From assembly GCA_028015205.1 (NCBI GenBank), contig JAPWFG010000054.1, forward strand, positions 124,001-188,000: a stretch of 64,000 bases of DNA, in the 5' to 3' direction. Source of the stretch: Mytilisepta virgata (taxonomy: Eukaryota; Mollusca; Bivalvia; Mytilida; Mytilidae). Of this stretch, positions 34,901-47,487 are shown piece after piece; position 1 is the first letter of the stretch; each line of letters starts with the position of its first letter. A model generated the notes under the pieces. It was not told the DNA's origin and searched no databases. It saw only the letters and a program-made list of their open reading frames with translations. The position numbers were made by a program, and so were the translations under genes.

Positions 34901-37900
34901 GCCACGTTTGTCCATCCGTCACATTTTTTTTGTGATCTAATTTCCTCTTTCATTTTTTTCTTCCGCCAAGCCAACATGACTTCAATCTTCAACATAACGT
35001 TATAAACAACAAATAATCAATCGTCAATCAATCAGTTTTAACTTAAAGACCAAACCAACTATTGTTTATACGCAGATCTCAGCGCATAAGTTTTGTTCCA
35101 TAAGACGTCTATGACGTTGATAGAAAATCCGCGAAACGTCGAAAAATCCGCGAAACGGTGTTTCACATTCGCGTTATTTTTGAAAAGCTAAAATTGCGTC
35201 GCGCTTGAAAGGGCGTTTCATTAAAACTAGTGAAAGGAAGCGCCGAAAAGACTGCCGAGAGCGAATGTCTGAAGTTAAAAGGAGGAAAACAGATTTTTAT
35301 TATCTACAAGAAACTCAAGATGCAAGCAAAATATGGGAAGAAGGGGAAAGAAGAATAATAGATGCCCATAAATCGTTTTATCTGTATGAAAGTCCCTGTC
35401 GCCAAAACATTTCCACACGGAACTTTTTGCTTCGGCTTATTGTTCCTTGAAACAATTTGTGCCGTCACCTATAAATTTTTGCCAACCGAATTCACAAATA
35501 CCCAATTCTATATGTAGCTGGTCAATTTGTAATGCCCTTTTCAATGTCTTCAGGATTTTACTAAGCCAGATTTAATGCAGAGTTTAAAAATTGTACAGAA
35601 ACCTACATTTGATACACTTTAATCTTTCTGCTCTTTGAAGAGAGAGAGAAATGCATGTACGATGAATTGCCTATTAATTCTAAGAGGCAATTGTTTGACA
35701 GATGATGCACAGATTTTCGTATTTTCAAATGTCATAGTTGTCGGAACTTACCCACTGGATTGGAGTTATGCGTAAGACTTATGGTTGAGCCGTAACAAAT
35801 TGTCTGATATACCACTAATTATCGGTAGTACCAGAATCTAGTATGGCTTTTCACAGTTTCTGATGTTAACTTTTTTTTTCCCGATGTAACCTGCATTGAT
35901 AAGGCACAATGGCCATAGTTACATTTCCTGCAATTATGTATGATATGTCTAGTAGCTGGTATCTTGGTGTTGGCACTGAAAGGTTTTGTTTTTTTTTTTT
36001 AATTAGCAGTAAATAACTGTAACTGTCGAAATGGCAATACACGGACAGCAATATCGGTATTGTGTTGTAGTTTTAGGGTTCTTGTTTTCCTTCAATGTAA
36101 TGGTTTTATAACAAAACGTTCCGGACAGTTCCTAATATAGATGTTGACAAACTTTTTCCAGCACAGAAACTAGTTATGCAACAAACACATAAAAATTGGC
36201 AAAATATTCTTGGCTTTCTTGCAAACACTATAAATTTACTTTTTGTCAAAATAAAATGTCGCAAATATTCGGAAAAGAAATCACCCCCTGGATTGATTCT
36301 GTGAGATATGATCTAAGTTTGGTTCTCGATGACTTCGACAAACCTATGTTTATTTGTTTTGTTTGATTGCTGTGACTTTCTAGTTAACACTTGAATGATT
36401 GCAAATTAAAGTTTGGCTTTAGAACTGGAAAATTCGAATCAAAATTCGAAATATAACCCGAACTTGACTTTTAACTGGAACTCATTAAATGAGGCACGAA
36501 CTCGAACTCTTAGGTTAGTGTTGAAGCATTTACAAATGATAAGCGCAGCAACAAGATCAAAAATATTTTACCATATCATTCCAACCAATAACAAAATTGG
36601 TTTGAACGAGGCTTACACTATGTACATCGCCGGGAACACGGTGACTTGAAGAGAAAGTTCTTTTTTGCTTATTGTGACGTCATGTTTATTGAGAAAACAA
36701 AACTAAGTTTGGCGTAGCTGAATATGTCATTTTTTCGACGTTAAATCCGTTTTATTTTTCTTATGAAGTCCGTGACCTATCATTTTTTTGGTCTTATTCT
36801 GACAACAATGAATAACTAAACACAGTATAAAAATTTAAGAAAAAAATCAATTACAGATTTTTCAAAATTCAACAGAATATGCAGTAAAAATTGGCCCAAA
36901 TTTGCGCGGTAAAGGCCTTTAGAGCAGAATACGTGGTCATTGCGTTATGGGAAACCGTTTTCTTTGTTACAATAAAAAAATATATATATTCTGGAAGCCA
37001 ACACAAAAGTCCGTATTCGACTTTCACAACGGAAATGGCATCATTCGAAAAATATGCCGTAAATTTAGCATCTGGCTGAATGTAAGAATTTTTTGCGGTA
37101 CTATAGCAACGAAACGAATTCGGTGACGTATCTTTTTTATTCACTAATATCGTTCAAAAAACCACCAAGAACGAATATGTTGAGTTTCAAGAAAAAATCA
37201 ATTACAGAAATGATTAGTTGGTTTGGTCTTTAATTTTAAAACTCGGTGCCCGCAAGGGTCAAATTTTGAAAATTATGAATTGAGAATTTTTATTTCCAAA
37301 ACTTTTTCCGATGGGAATAAGGATATTCAAACATAATTCTGAAAGTGGTGCTCAAAGATACAGCATGTTGGGACTGCGGGGGTAGTTGTCGTTTCCGACT
37401 GCCTCTATTTAGTTTTATTTTATAATTCAACGAAAATGTATTGTAAAAATATTCTTACTGACTATATACTCTTTAAATGTTTTTTAGGATCTGGAAATCT
37501 AGATGGCAAACGTAATCATACAAAAAGTTCAACACAAAGCCAATACCCGAAAACAACAGTAATCACAGCTGTCACAGACAAAACCTTAATTTTTGATGGA
37601 GTTTCAAAAAAAGTTGTATCGTCTGATAGATTGACCACATTAGCAACGTCTGTATTTGTTCAACAACATTATATTATCAAAGCGTTAGGAACAACAACAA
37701 AATCGACTGCGAACAGAATGAAACTTCCGGTAACACAGCATGATGGGAATGTTAAATCATCGGTGAATAACCATAAAATATACGCCCCTGGTGCAACAAC
37801 AAACTCTCGTGGAATACTAAAAGCAGAAAGTTCAGTGATATATAATGGGATTATAGCTGGATTATCTGCCGTTTTATGTCTTGTAACTATGGTAACATTT

Positions 37901-38263
37901 GTTTTCCTTTATAAATGGAGGAGTGCCGTTGCTAACTTAAAACACGAGCAAAACGAACTATATTTTGCAGAAAAATCTCTGCGACTTAGCGTTGAAAAAC
38001 AACCTGCTACAAGAAGTGCAGGATCTCGAACACAGCGAACTATTTCAACAACTTCAAGTGCTCCCACGTCACCATTTTCAGAAGTGACCTCGGATTCTGT
38101 TTTCATTGTTGATCAGGTTACTGACGTCAAAACACCGATAACATCGCCTTGCTCTAGTGACCAATTTCCGGTGTCACCAGGCGCGCCCTTGGTGTCACAT
38201 GGCTCAAACGTTTTCAGATACCCGCCAGAAGCGTACCGCCATGAATATCTCGAACTAATTTAA
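31948..38263 (+). CDS. single-pass type I membrane protein with an antistasin-like cysteine exon
   Basis: Four exons, 31948-32002, 32586-32789, 34019-34081 and 37488-38263, all with phase-1 junctions, GT donors and AG acceptors, encode 365 aa. Residues 1-18 (MLLLILGVCLILPVTV..) are a signal peptide. Residues 19-86 are a Gly/Asn/Gln-rich extracellular stretch with one cysteine. Exon 3 (87-107) is a compact cysteine cluster, C89, C91, C98, C101, C103, with the D..GCPTCTC pattern of the second half of an antistasin domain. Residues 110-225 are Thr/Ser/Lys-rich and mucin-like. Residues 228-249 (GIIAGLSAVLCLVTMVTFVF) are a membrane helix, followed by a 116-residue cytoplasmic tail with SAPTSPFSE-type motifs. 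Symmetric phase-1 exons suit exon shuffling. Antistasin domains often inhibit proteases, but this half-domain may not. AATAAA signals follow at 38521 and 38555. The exon model is mine; undetected extra phase-1 exons are possible. I do not recognise the family. Confidence 0.78.
33180..33680 (+). repeat. interspersed repeat in intron 2 (pair with 57320-57840)
   Basis: TTTTTATACGCCCGTCAAAA, TTTCATGAAACTTAACATAG, AAGATTAAAACTTTTTGA, CACATGTCGC and TTAGTTATATTAATCTAAAG-type phrases recur in order at 57320-57840. A run of G lies at about 33497-33511. Confidence 0.75.
34435..34476. repeat. perfect 17-bp-arm hairpin with a CACGTG loop
   Basis: ACCGAGTGAAGACGAGG (34435-34451) and its exact reverse complement (34460-34476) flank the 8-base loop GCACGTGA, which contains the E-box palindrome CACGTG. 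An outer GACG/CGTC pairing across a four-base bulge extends the stem. It lies in intron 3 of the membrane-protein gene. It could be the core of a tiny inverted-repeat element. Confidence 0.75.
35034..37244. mobile_element. possible 2.2-kb inverted-repeat element in intron 3
   Basis: The left end, AGTTTTAACTTAAAGACCAA then ACCAACTA (about 35034-35061), is mirrored by TTAGTTGGTTTGGTCTTTAA then TTTTAAAACTC (about 37212-37243). Inside, the phrase GAAAAAATCAATTACAGA occurs twice (36839 and 37190). The frame at 35205-35450 (81 codons, Lys/Arg/Glu-rich) is the only coding-like stretch and begins without ATG; I cannot identify it. Confidence 0.45.
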
Positions 38264-38609
38264 AAATGTGGAATAAGCAGAATTTCTGATCCATTTATAT
38301 CTTTATACAGATAAAACTTTTAAAAATCTGGATTGTTTCCAAATCTACTTTATTATGGAAAATTTTGATTAAGGAATTAAACATGGTTGCCACCACGATA
38401 CCGCGGACATTTAATTTTTGAAACGCTGATATCTTCAGTTTGTACGATTAAATAGGGATACAAATAACTATGAAATTTAAACTAGGTATATCAGAACGAA
38501 TGAAAATTACAATATAGATAAATAAACTAATATATATGTGATATATTTCTGTGAAATAAACTCTTCAAACAATGGGTCAAATGTTCTTAACAGATCATGA
38601 CCAAATCAT
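38264..38609 (+). other. 3' UTR and downstream flank of the membrane-protein gene
   Basis: Two canonical AATAAA signals occur at 38521-38526 and 38555-38560, within 300 bp after the stop codon. Nothing else is seen. Confidence 0.5.
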
Positions 38610-39250
38610 ATTTCTTTTTTAATTAAAAATAATTTTATCCAGTAACATAAGTTTAAATATCGAAAAAAAAACAGGTGGAAAATCCAAAAATTCAAAGTCC
38701 AAGGAAAACACAAGGTCAGGGAAATGGAATACAACAAACAAATACCACAAAAATACATGTATAACTCAAAGATAAAAACGGATAAGATAAACAAAAAAAT
38801 ACACCAAGACAGCACATAACAAACTGGAGTTACATCCAGTGCCCCGGGAGGGTAAGAATGTCCTGATCCGCTAACGGCACTCATAGCATTGCCAGTGAGT
38901 AAAAGTCAGTGAAGTGTCAAGTGAAATCTTAGTCTAAAAGGCGAGATAGAAACTTCGTATCGGACAATCAATTCGTAATGAAGACCGTACAACTTTTGGA
39001 GTGATGAAATGAACCGAGACTAAACACAACCCTATCTTACAAGGGTTGTTTGACTACGATCTGCCCTGCCGAGAAAGTGGCCTTATAAATCACACGCGCG
39101 CTAGTAACCAATCAACTGTGAAATGTACACCCCATAGGCTGGAGACCTTATTATGTTACTACTAAGAAAGGGGAAGTTCACAATAGGAAAATTAAAATCA
39201 TCACGTCTGTCGTAAAGTTATAATTTCAATCGCCCATTATTATCTATGAA
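38610..39250 (-). repeat. degenerate interspersed repeat, retroelement-tail family and continuation
   Basis: The segment holds AATGTCCTGATCCGC after GGGAGGGTAAG, then phrases such as GAAGTTCACAATAGGAAAAT and GTCGTAAAGTTATAATTTC that I remember from a widespread mussel retroelement read in antisense. No intact frame. Assignment is partly from memory. Confidence 0.45.
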
Positions 39251-41672
39251 CAAGTACAAATATATGGATCAGTAGTTGGTGTGTTTGTGGTCATTTAATT
39301 TAAAGTTCACTGGGAAAGATGAGATGGTAACCATTAAAGTAAGGATTATTGAGTGAAAAAAAAACATCATTTACATGTATACTGGGCTAGATTCTATTCT
39401 TTTCGATTCAGTAGCCCCTGTAAAAATTAAGCTTCATATGAAAACAAGAACAAAAACGGTGCACAGTTTGTCTCCATTTAGATTCCGATCGTCTGTTAAA
39501 AAAAAAGAACATGTAAGCACGTTACAAAACATGAAGCTCATACGAAAATAGAATACGAGGATAAAAATGGAAATGGTTAGCTGTTAAAACGGGCATAAAA
39601 CAGCTTAAATGTACATAACAAATGTTGAAAGTCAAGATTGCCCATCGCTTGGACCAATATGGCCTTGACCACGAGCATAAAAAAATAAATAAGTGTTGGC
39701 TCAGAGAAAACAAGAGCAATTAAGGCTTCTGATCAAGGCCATATTGGTCGAAACGTTGGTCATTCAAGATGCTAATTGAAAAATTAATAAGGATGAAAGA
39801 GGTTGTTGGATCTACAGTCCACGAACAGGACGAATTCATATGTATCGTCAGTTCCAACACTGGAAAAAAATCACACCAAATAAACACAACAGATCATCTA
39901 TATAACTTGCGCGAGTCATTAATTAAAAAAAACAACAAAAAGCTCAACAAATTTAAAGAATCTTAAAGGTACACTGTTCTTAGCCAAATAGTTACAAACA
40001 ATATAGATCAAGACTGACTGAAGAGTAAGACTGGTTAAAATAATATTTACAAGTATTTAAAACCAGGAGTTATTACTTTTTACTAACAAACTAGGTATAA
40101 TTAAAGCAAAAATGCATGTGTATTACAAATTTCCTAACGTGGTCATTACGACAAAACTTTGTGAAATCAGAAAATTAAAAATGGCTACACATTTCTGAGG
40201 ATTTTGTCGCATGGAATTTTTTGTTTGTTGGCGATCGTAGAATTTTGTTTTATGCTATTGACTATTAAAATTTCTATTCAGTCGGAATTTGTAAAAAAGA
40301 CGGTATTTTAACCTTTTTTCACCCCGGAAACTGATGGAAATTAGCAGACGACAGGTAAGAAATGCCATGTCTGTTGACAATCCAGTAGAGTGCTTGCATT
40401 GCGAAATGGCAATCAACGTGTATCTACATAATGGGGGAACATTTAACATAAATTAACATCAAGTTACATCAATTTGACCTCAAACTAATTGCAACAGAAG
40501 ATATTTTGAATCTAAATTGCTTAAGTATATCCTAAATATACATAGAAAAAAGTCCACGAAAATCGGACCACGGGAAACTCATGGGATTTTCAATGGAACA
40601 AGGAAGGTAACTCTTGCTAAAACTAGGTTTTTGTCGTTTTTTAAAACAATTTTCTTCCTCTGCTTGTTAGGAAACTAAATTGGCTTAATTTAACTTAGTT
40701 ATATATTCTGCTTTTTATGATACAAGAATATTCATAATCGTATTTGTAGTTTGATTTTATTGACATGTTTAATATCGAATAAAATTATTATTTTGAACCG
40801 TGTGGCGATTTTTAAAAAAATAATTAAAAATTTGTTGATGATTATCCGTTTATATTATATATCAATTATTTCTACTTGGTTAAAAGGATTTTTAAAACCA
40901 CAAACAATGTTATACTAAGTATATTTTCATCAAAATTTTACTTCATAAACTTGATATCCTAATTAATTTTTGGAAATGAGGGATCTTTGGAAGAGAAAAT
41001 GTAACTTGCATTAAAATATGAAAACTATGTTACAATAATTGATTTTACCCTCTTTTAATGCTGAACATGTACTCTGCCAAAAGATTTTGTACAAGAAAAA
41101 CAGTAATTATTATTTTGTTGTGGTTTTGGCCAAATTTCAAGCAGTTTTTACAGCGTTATCTCCCTTATTCAATGCACATTTCCATAGGAAATTTCTTTCA
41201 GCTGTAATTTTATCTGCTTGCATTCATTTCATGGGGATTATTCTTGGTTAATCCCTGTACATTTCCTGACACAAAAATGCATTAATTTCTTCTGTTGTAA
41301 TTAGTTTGAGGTTAGGGTCAGATTGATTGGACTACTTGGAAGAGACATTTTTCAGTAATCCTATTATTCAATGAACGTATCCCATTTGTTACAGTTTCTA
41401 TTGTTAAAATCATATGGTACAATGAAGCTCTGCAACATGTTTACTTTTCTATTTGATACTTCATAAGACGAACATGTAGTTAAGAAATAAATTCTATTTC
41501 TCTTCTATCGCATGCACACCCTTCATTACATAAACCAGTAGCAACGAGCAAATGTGATGTGGAATAACTCTTACGGCACAAACATTTTATAACAAGTTAC
41601 AACTGATGAAAGTTTGTAATAGGCATAAAAATTCTCTACAACATTGTTACACTAAATTTGCATTTCATCGGT
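39251..41672. other. gene-free stretch with one hairpin
   Basis: GACCAATATGGCCTTG (39652-39667) is exactly complementary to CAAGGCCATATTGGTC (39734-39749), making a 16-bp hairpin with a 66-base loop. No gene is supported elsewhere in the stretch. Confidence 0.5.
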
Positions 41673-41800
41673 TGGTTAATAAAAGTGTTAAGAAATGGGT
41701 GTTTTAATAATTATGGCGTTGCCTCGGGTCATTATTACAGACCTTGACACATTACAGCAGGCCATTATAAAAACACCCATTCATTAATACCATAGTTACT
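41673..41800. repeat. short inverted-repeat element (same family as 57092)
   Basis: GGTTAATAAAAGTGTTAAGA then AATGGGTGTTTTAATAATTA mirrors GCCATTATAAAAACACCCAT then TCATTAATACC. The copy at 57092-57245 has the same ends (GGTTAATAAAGGTGT...AATGGGTATTTT) and a TGCCTCGG/AGCCTCGG block inside. Confidence 0.7.
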
Positions 41801-43491
41801 CCCACAAGAAATCAAACTCATTTAACTAAAGGAACATATTTTTTTTAAAAGTCTATGGCGAAAATCTCCTTGACTCAGAAACGTGGGGGGGGGGGGGCGA
41901 GGGGTGCCTGAAATATTTCAGTCACAATGGATGCCGGGGAAAACAATCATGATTTAATACCACTATTATTGCTTCATATAAAAATCAAATTTGTGACACT
42001 ACACGTAAACTACTGAAAACCATCACATTGTCGAAAAGGACGAAAATCACATATCCGGATGTTTTGCAAGTTTGTCCCGTACCGGACATTACATTACATT
42101 ACAGTTTTCCCCGCCAAATTCTGTAGATCTAACCAGAAAGAGATAAATAATCCACAATTGTCAGCGAAAAGATTCACATTTACTTAGATTGCTTTTAAAT
42201 GTGTAAGAAAATAATCTAATTTTAAAGCAAATGTTGCCACTTTTCATAAGTTGACATAAATCTTAATAACATTTTAATAGAAGTTTCTAATTAATTTGGA
42301 TTTGTCTATAAAAATATATTGTGATACTAATACATGTAATAGTCACAGAGACAAGCTGGGTCTGTTCCTAGTAATTCCTTTGATTAAAATATTGTCCACA
42401 TTTTCTATTTTCTAGCAGTTGCTTAAGGAGACACTCCGAATGCAATTATACTTTGTAAGAGTCGGAGGAGATTGTATTCAGTGTCAAAATTTGACTGTAT
42501 AGATGATATTTTATTAGGTTATAACTAAAGTGAAGAAATACCAACAGGTCTCGTCGAACTTGAAAACACGAGTACGTCTGAATTTTGGGAGTATGACATC
42601 ATCAATTTACTCGCAAATTCGAGTTTCTTCACATGGTTTTATATTCTTTCACCTGTAATACAAATGGGTAATCCGTGATACCTGTAAATTTGCATAATAT
42701 ATTATTTATACATTTTTGAATATTTCTACCGAGCAAATTTAAAATCTACCTTGCTATTTATGGAGAAATTCAAGGTCAAAGTTGACCGGAAGTTGAGCAA
42801 TCTTTCTGGTGTTTTTGGCAAAGATAATGGACACATTTCATCTATTTTTGGGACTTAATGTTATCTAAAAGGATATAAAATCTGTTAAGCAAGGTAGGGA
42901 AAGATGTTTTTTTTTTCATTTATAATTGTAAAAGGGATAAAAGGAGCCAAAATTAGCCATTTTGCAGGACACCTAAAATATTTATCATTGAATTTTAATG
43001 GGGAATTCAGCTCATGGCAAGGTGAGTTTGACTCCATTCTCAATTGACAAGAATTGCCAGTTATCCTGCCCTAGGTCGATTTTTTTTGTCACACTTTCTC
43101 TGCAGTTACTCATCACAGGCGTTTGATATTTTTTCACAAGCCTTCTGTACAATGTAGATACTCCATATCGTGGGATATGTTTTCCAAGGCAGTATCAACT
43201 TCCTGTTTGACAACTTTGTTTTTCGACCTTATCGAAAAGTGGGGGTATCACTAGTGCGCAATGGCTCACAGTACATCTTGTTACCAATGTGAATTTTTTT
43301 ACCTGCTTCGCCAATGATTTAAGAAGGTAAAGTAACCGCTTTACTCCACCCAACCGTCCTTTCGAAAGACCTTGGGTAGGAAACTTTCGTAAAAGTTTTC
43401 TTGGCTTTTACAGTAGGGAATGTTTATATATTTTGTCTCCAGCCTCTGTGAGTTGTAGCAGGTAAGAAATTTTTGGATCTGTCATGCAGCA
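41801..43491. other. gene-free stretch
   Basis: No exon is supported. A G-run lies at about 41885-41897. 43388-43491 is repeated at about 44443-44560 on the other side of the next element, showing that element sits between, or beside, duplicated flanks. Confidence 0.4.
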
Positions 43492-44379
43492 GGGTTTGAA
43501 ATTAGCGGTCGCCCACTTGCCATTGGTAATTTTCTGTGTGGGCCCATTAAAATTACATCTCTGTTGCCTACTTGGCGAGTGAATATCAAATTCCAGTGTG
43601 GGCCAATATAAAAATCAAATTCCGTCGCCCACTTTTTCAGTGTAAATAAAAATTCAAAAAACAAATTTTAACAATATATTTCTTTGTTTTAGTACTAAAT
43701 TTTTGCGCATGCTTCTGCTTCTTGTTATGGAATTAGTACTCCTGTATCCGGACCACTTCCGTTTGGTGTCCTTCGGCTGTTCCGTTTAACCAGTTAATCG
43801 GAACAGCTGACTGACACAAAACGGAAGTGCAGCATGATTTTCAATTTTGGACCAAGATGTTCATGATGAAAACTCATCTGATGTGGATGAACAGACTGAT
43901 GATGAAACTGATGAATCAGAAAATGAAATCTCTGTTTTCATTGACCTTCTGGAATATGAATGTGAATTTTGAATGTTTTAATGTTCAAATAAAATTACAT
44001 GTCTGCAACTCTAGTTTTGGTACAATTTGAATATGACAGGGAACCAAGGGACCAAATAATTAAATGCCATTATGGTAAACAAACAATTTACAGTTGAGGA
44101 TTAATGACCAGGCCAAGAAAAAAAAAACTAAATGGTGAAATTTCATTTTTTTTTAGAAATTTCAAAACTTTTCTATATAAAATCATGACTTTCAAATACA
44201 CAATTTTGCTGCCAGGAGAGTGCCAGAATGCAGGATTTTGCACCATTTACCCCCCTCGCCGTAATGCACCTCATGCGCTAATGCGCAACTGTGGACCCCT
44301 AAATCCTTGTGTGGACTACTTCAAATTTTTATTTGGTAGCCCACTTGGCTAATGCTCTAATTTCTTAGCTTCAAACCAT
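43492..44379. mobile_element. inverted-repeat element carrying an acidic ORF and hairpin
   Basis: It begins GGTTTGAAATTAGCGGTCGC then CCACTTG and ends GCCCACTTGGCTAATGC then TAATTTCTTAGCTTCAAACC, a matching inverted terminus. Inside is an 84-bp hairpin (43751-43834; CCACTTCCGTTT...GCTGTTCCG mirrored). Next is an open acidic stretch at about 43838-43972 (DENSSDVDEQTDDETDESEN then EISVFIDLLEYECEF) ending in TGA, and AATAAA at about 43988. The acidic frame has an upstream stop and no convincing start, so it looks like a captured or decayed C-terminal exon. Confidence 0.5.
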
Positions 44380-44586
44380 GTGCAGCCACATCCTGTTTTC
44401 CTATAGTTTAAAATTCAACAATACTCAAAAACTAGAAAAATTTTCGTGAACAATTTTATGGCTTCTGCAAAAGGGAATGAATTTATATTTTGTCTGCAGC
44501 TTGATACTGTTGAGTTGTAGTGTGTAAGAAATTTATGGATCTGTCGTGCAGCCACATCCTGTTTGCTGATCAATGAATTGCATGGT

Positions 44587-44758
44587 GTGACGTAGGTCCA
44601 GACCCGGTTTTGGTCTTTGATGCAGTATCTGTTCTATTTTCTTTAGTATAATACATTAGGGGGAAAATAGCTGTGACGTAGGTGTAGACCCGGTTTTGGT
44701 CTTTGATGCAGTATCTGTTCTATTTTCTTTAGTATAATACATTAGGGGAAAAATAGAA
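44587..44758 (+). repeat. two-copy tandem repeat, about 86-bp unit
   Basis: TGTGACGTAGGT, AGACCCGGTTTTGGTCTTTG, ATGCAGTATCTGTTCTATTT and ATAATACATTAGGGG recur almost unchanged in both units. Confidence 0.82.
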
Positions 44759-45165
44759 TAATTAAAACCCACACAAAATTATTCACAGCTATTTATTATT
44801 TCCCATAAATCATCAGAAATATTATTCAAATTCTTATCAATACCTTTATTACCAATAATAGAATTTGTAACAGCTTTACCGGTATTATAAAATTTCTGCA
44901 ACAATGCTATTAAATGTTTCTGGGGAGAACACTGCATGATATAGATGAAAAACCACTATTACCATAGCAGAGTGCTCTCAAGAGTGTTGTAAAACACCAG
45001 TAATCCATAGTGATGATGTGTGCAGATAATTACTGATGCTGGTGCCATTAATTTTCATAGAACATTCGTGTCATTAAGATAATCACATGCAGGGGAGATA
45101 TGGACATGCGCAAACGAGATATAAAAACGTCATTCACAATGAAAGAAAAATAAAAAATACATACT
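44759..45165. other. gene-free stretch
   Basis: Nothing supportable is seen. Confidence 0.4.
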
Positions 45166-46345
45166 CAGTGTGGGAAGTCTTTTTTTTCTCACTCGTCATT
45201 TTGGTGAGTACAGTCCTATTGTTGCTCTCTAAATTTGCTATTAACTTGCCAAACTTTGGCGAGTAACCATTTTGCAATACTTGCCAAAAAAGGCAATATA
45301 ATTTGATTCCACTCATCAAAATGGCTAGAATGGGAAAAAATACTTCCCACCCGTCAACTGTCAACCATCATTGTTGACTTCCAGTAGATTGATTTGTTTA
45401 ATGAATGGTAAGTATAATAAGACGAAATTAAAGCCTGTTCTTTCTGAGTTGTTTCTTCATTTGTTTTTCATGAATTCATCATCAATATTCATGAAAATTG
45501 CCATTTTAAATCCAAAACCAACAACGAAGACAAACTTCAAACGACACCGTGTTTTGACATGTGGGCAACACATGGTTGTAATCCGGATTCGGAATGGAAC
45601 CTAATGGATATTTATTTGATTTGTTTCTTTCTTCTTCGTATATAGTATGTCAATCCAATATATAGATTAGGCCAATTAAAATTAATTGATAAATTTTCAT
45701 CCCCGCCCGCCCCTCGAAAATCGTGCTGTCCCGATTTTTTTTTATTTTCTAAAATTTACGATTTTTGGATTTTGTTCATCTCCGTTACCGGTGTCCATGT
45801 CAATAATTTCGTTTTTTGTTAACTTCCTGTAACAATTCAACATGGTTTTCGACATTCGACTATTTTTGTGACCTTTAGATGTCTTTTGGTCAGCTTAAGT
45901 CTGCAGAGATTGGAGTTGAAATTTCTATTGTGCATGTGTCAGGAATAAAAACATATATAAGCCATTTTATAACGATTACATATTAATAACACCTTGCAAA
46001 ATAGTTTCATATGAAATAAAAAATAAAAAATAAAATCCTCCCATCTGCCCCATTTTTTTCAAAAAGTTGGATGAAAATCTAATAATTGATTTTAGTTGGC
46101 CTTAAAGAAAAGAAACTATGAAATAAAATATGTTTAATTTTATAATATTAATTTAAATTTTATTGTTATCTAACACGTAATTGGATAGATAGATTTAAAT
46201 AGAAGCATGTCCTGGCAAGTAACTAGATTTTATAACCCCCCCAGACTACCACTTGCCAAAATCGTGAGTATGCAGCTCCCGTCACTAGCCAAAAGCGAAT
46301 GATACTCGACTTTGGCGAGTTGGTGAGTGGGGAGTTCCCACACTG
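45166..46345. mobile_element. 1.2-kb inverted-repeat element with CAGTGTGGGAA ends
   Basis: The left end CAGTGTGGGAAGTC...CTCACTCGTC...GGTGAGTA is mirrored by ACTTTGGCGAGTTGGTGAGT then GGGGAGTTCCCACACTG. Interior copies of 'TTGCCAAACTTTGGCGAGTA' near 45245-45265 are subterminal repeats. The CAG..GTGTGGGAA terminus resembles hAT-type elements, but I did not find a clean 8-bp target duplication. No transposase frame. Confidence 0.6.
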
Positions 46346-47487
46346 CACATTGCATTTTTCCCAATTTGCATGAAAAGCAATCAATAAACGACCTATCAGC
46401 ATGGTCACAAAGAAAAAAAAACTGCCAAAAATTAACCCTGTAGAAAATGCTCATAATCAAAATTATGACATAATAATGGGGATTTATCTGAGGACACTGA
46501 CACCCTTAATCTGAGGAGGATACTGACAAATGTATGTTGATGTTTAAAGGCCTAAATAAGACCGAAAAAATGGTTATTTAATAAAAAGATTAATGAAACT
46601 AATTTTAAAAATTTTAATAATTTGTTTTCTGTTCACCTTTTTGGCCGGTAAAATGGTTAACAAATTTTTCTAAATGACACTCAATGAGAAAGGAGGGGTC
46701 TCCTTTTTGTTTAAAAAAGTAACAAAATCACGCATAAAAATTATAAACAGTAAAATTTTTAAAAGATTGTCACTTTTCAGCTCTATTTAGTCTCCGTTTA
46801 CTGATCCTTACATTTCATTTATTTCATAAATCCCTTTAAGTAGCCTCAATATTGATTATGGGACATCTGTTGCCCAATACATATAACACAGGTTGGTCGT
46901 GCATTAAAAACTTCAAAAGTATCCATTTTGCTAATAAAAGTATTGATATATAGTTTTAAAATTTTAAAAATACTATTTGAATTGTACGAGGATTGTATAA
47001 TCTCAGGTAAGACATGGACTTGTATTGTTAAATTCTGCACTTTTAACACATTTCAAATGTATAACAGTTTAATGTCTATAAAAGAAATATTGATTTTTTT
47101 TTACCCATTTTGTTTACATCATCATATATTCAGTCAATGTTAGATTTCATGACATACATCATGTACATATAAACAAACAAAAAATAAAAAAAATATATAA
47201 AAATTAAAAAGAAATAAAATTAATTACACCTCTGCATGTATTCAGGTAAGAACTGTTACAAAGTGACAAATCATACTGAACGTAAAAGTGTCTTTGGACG
47301 TATGTTGTTTGGATTCATCATTAACAGGATATAATTATTTTATTTCGCACAAAATATGAGTCAGTATTAAAGGAAATTATATATTGTAAGTTGGTTTTAC
47401 ATATTTTATATATATAACTTATCAAAGTTAGAGGTCATCCTTAATTGTCAACATTTTATGTTTACGAAGAGCACTCATTTTTGAAAC
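46346..47487. other. gene-free AT-rich stretch
   Basis: No gene or RNA evident. Confidence 0.4.

Noticed and set aside
37436..37487. 37436 as the start of an independent gene
   Set aside because: The stretch before 37488 is intron ending in TTTTTTAG, and the frame joins in phase with three upstream exons that supply a signal peptide.
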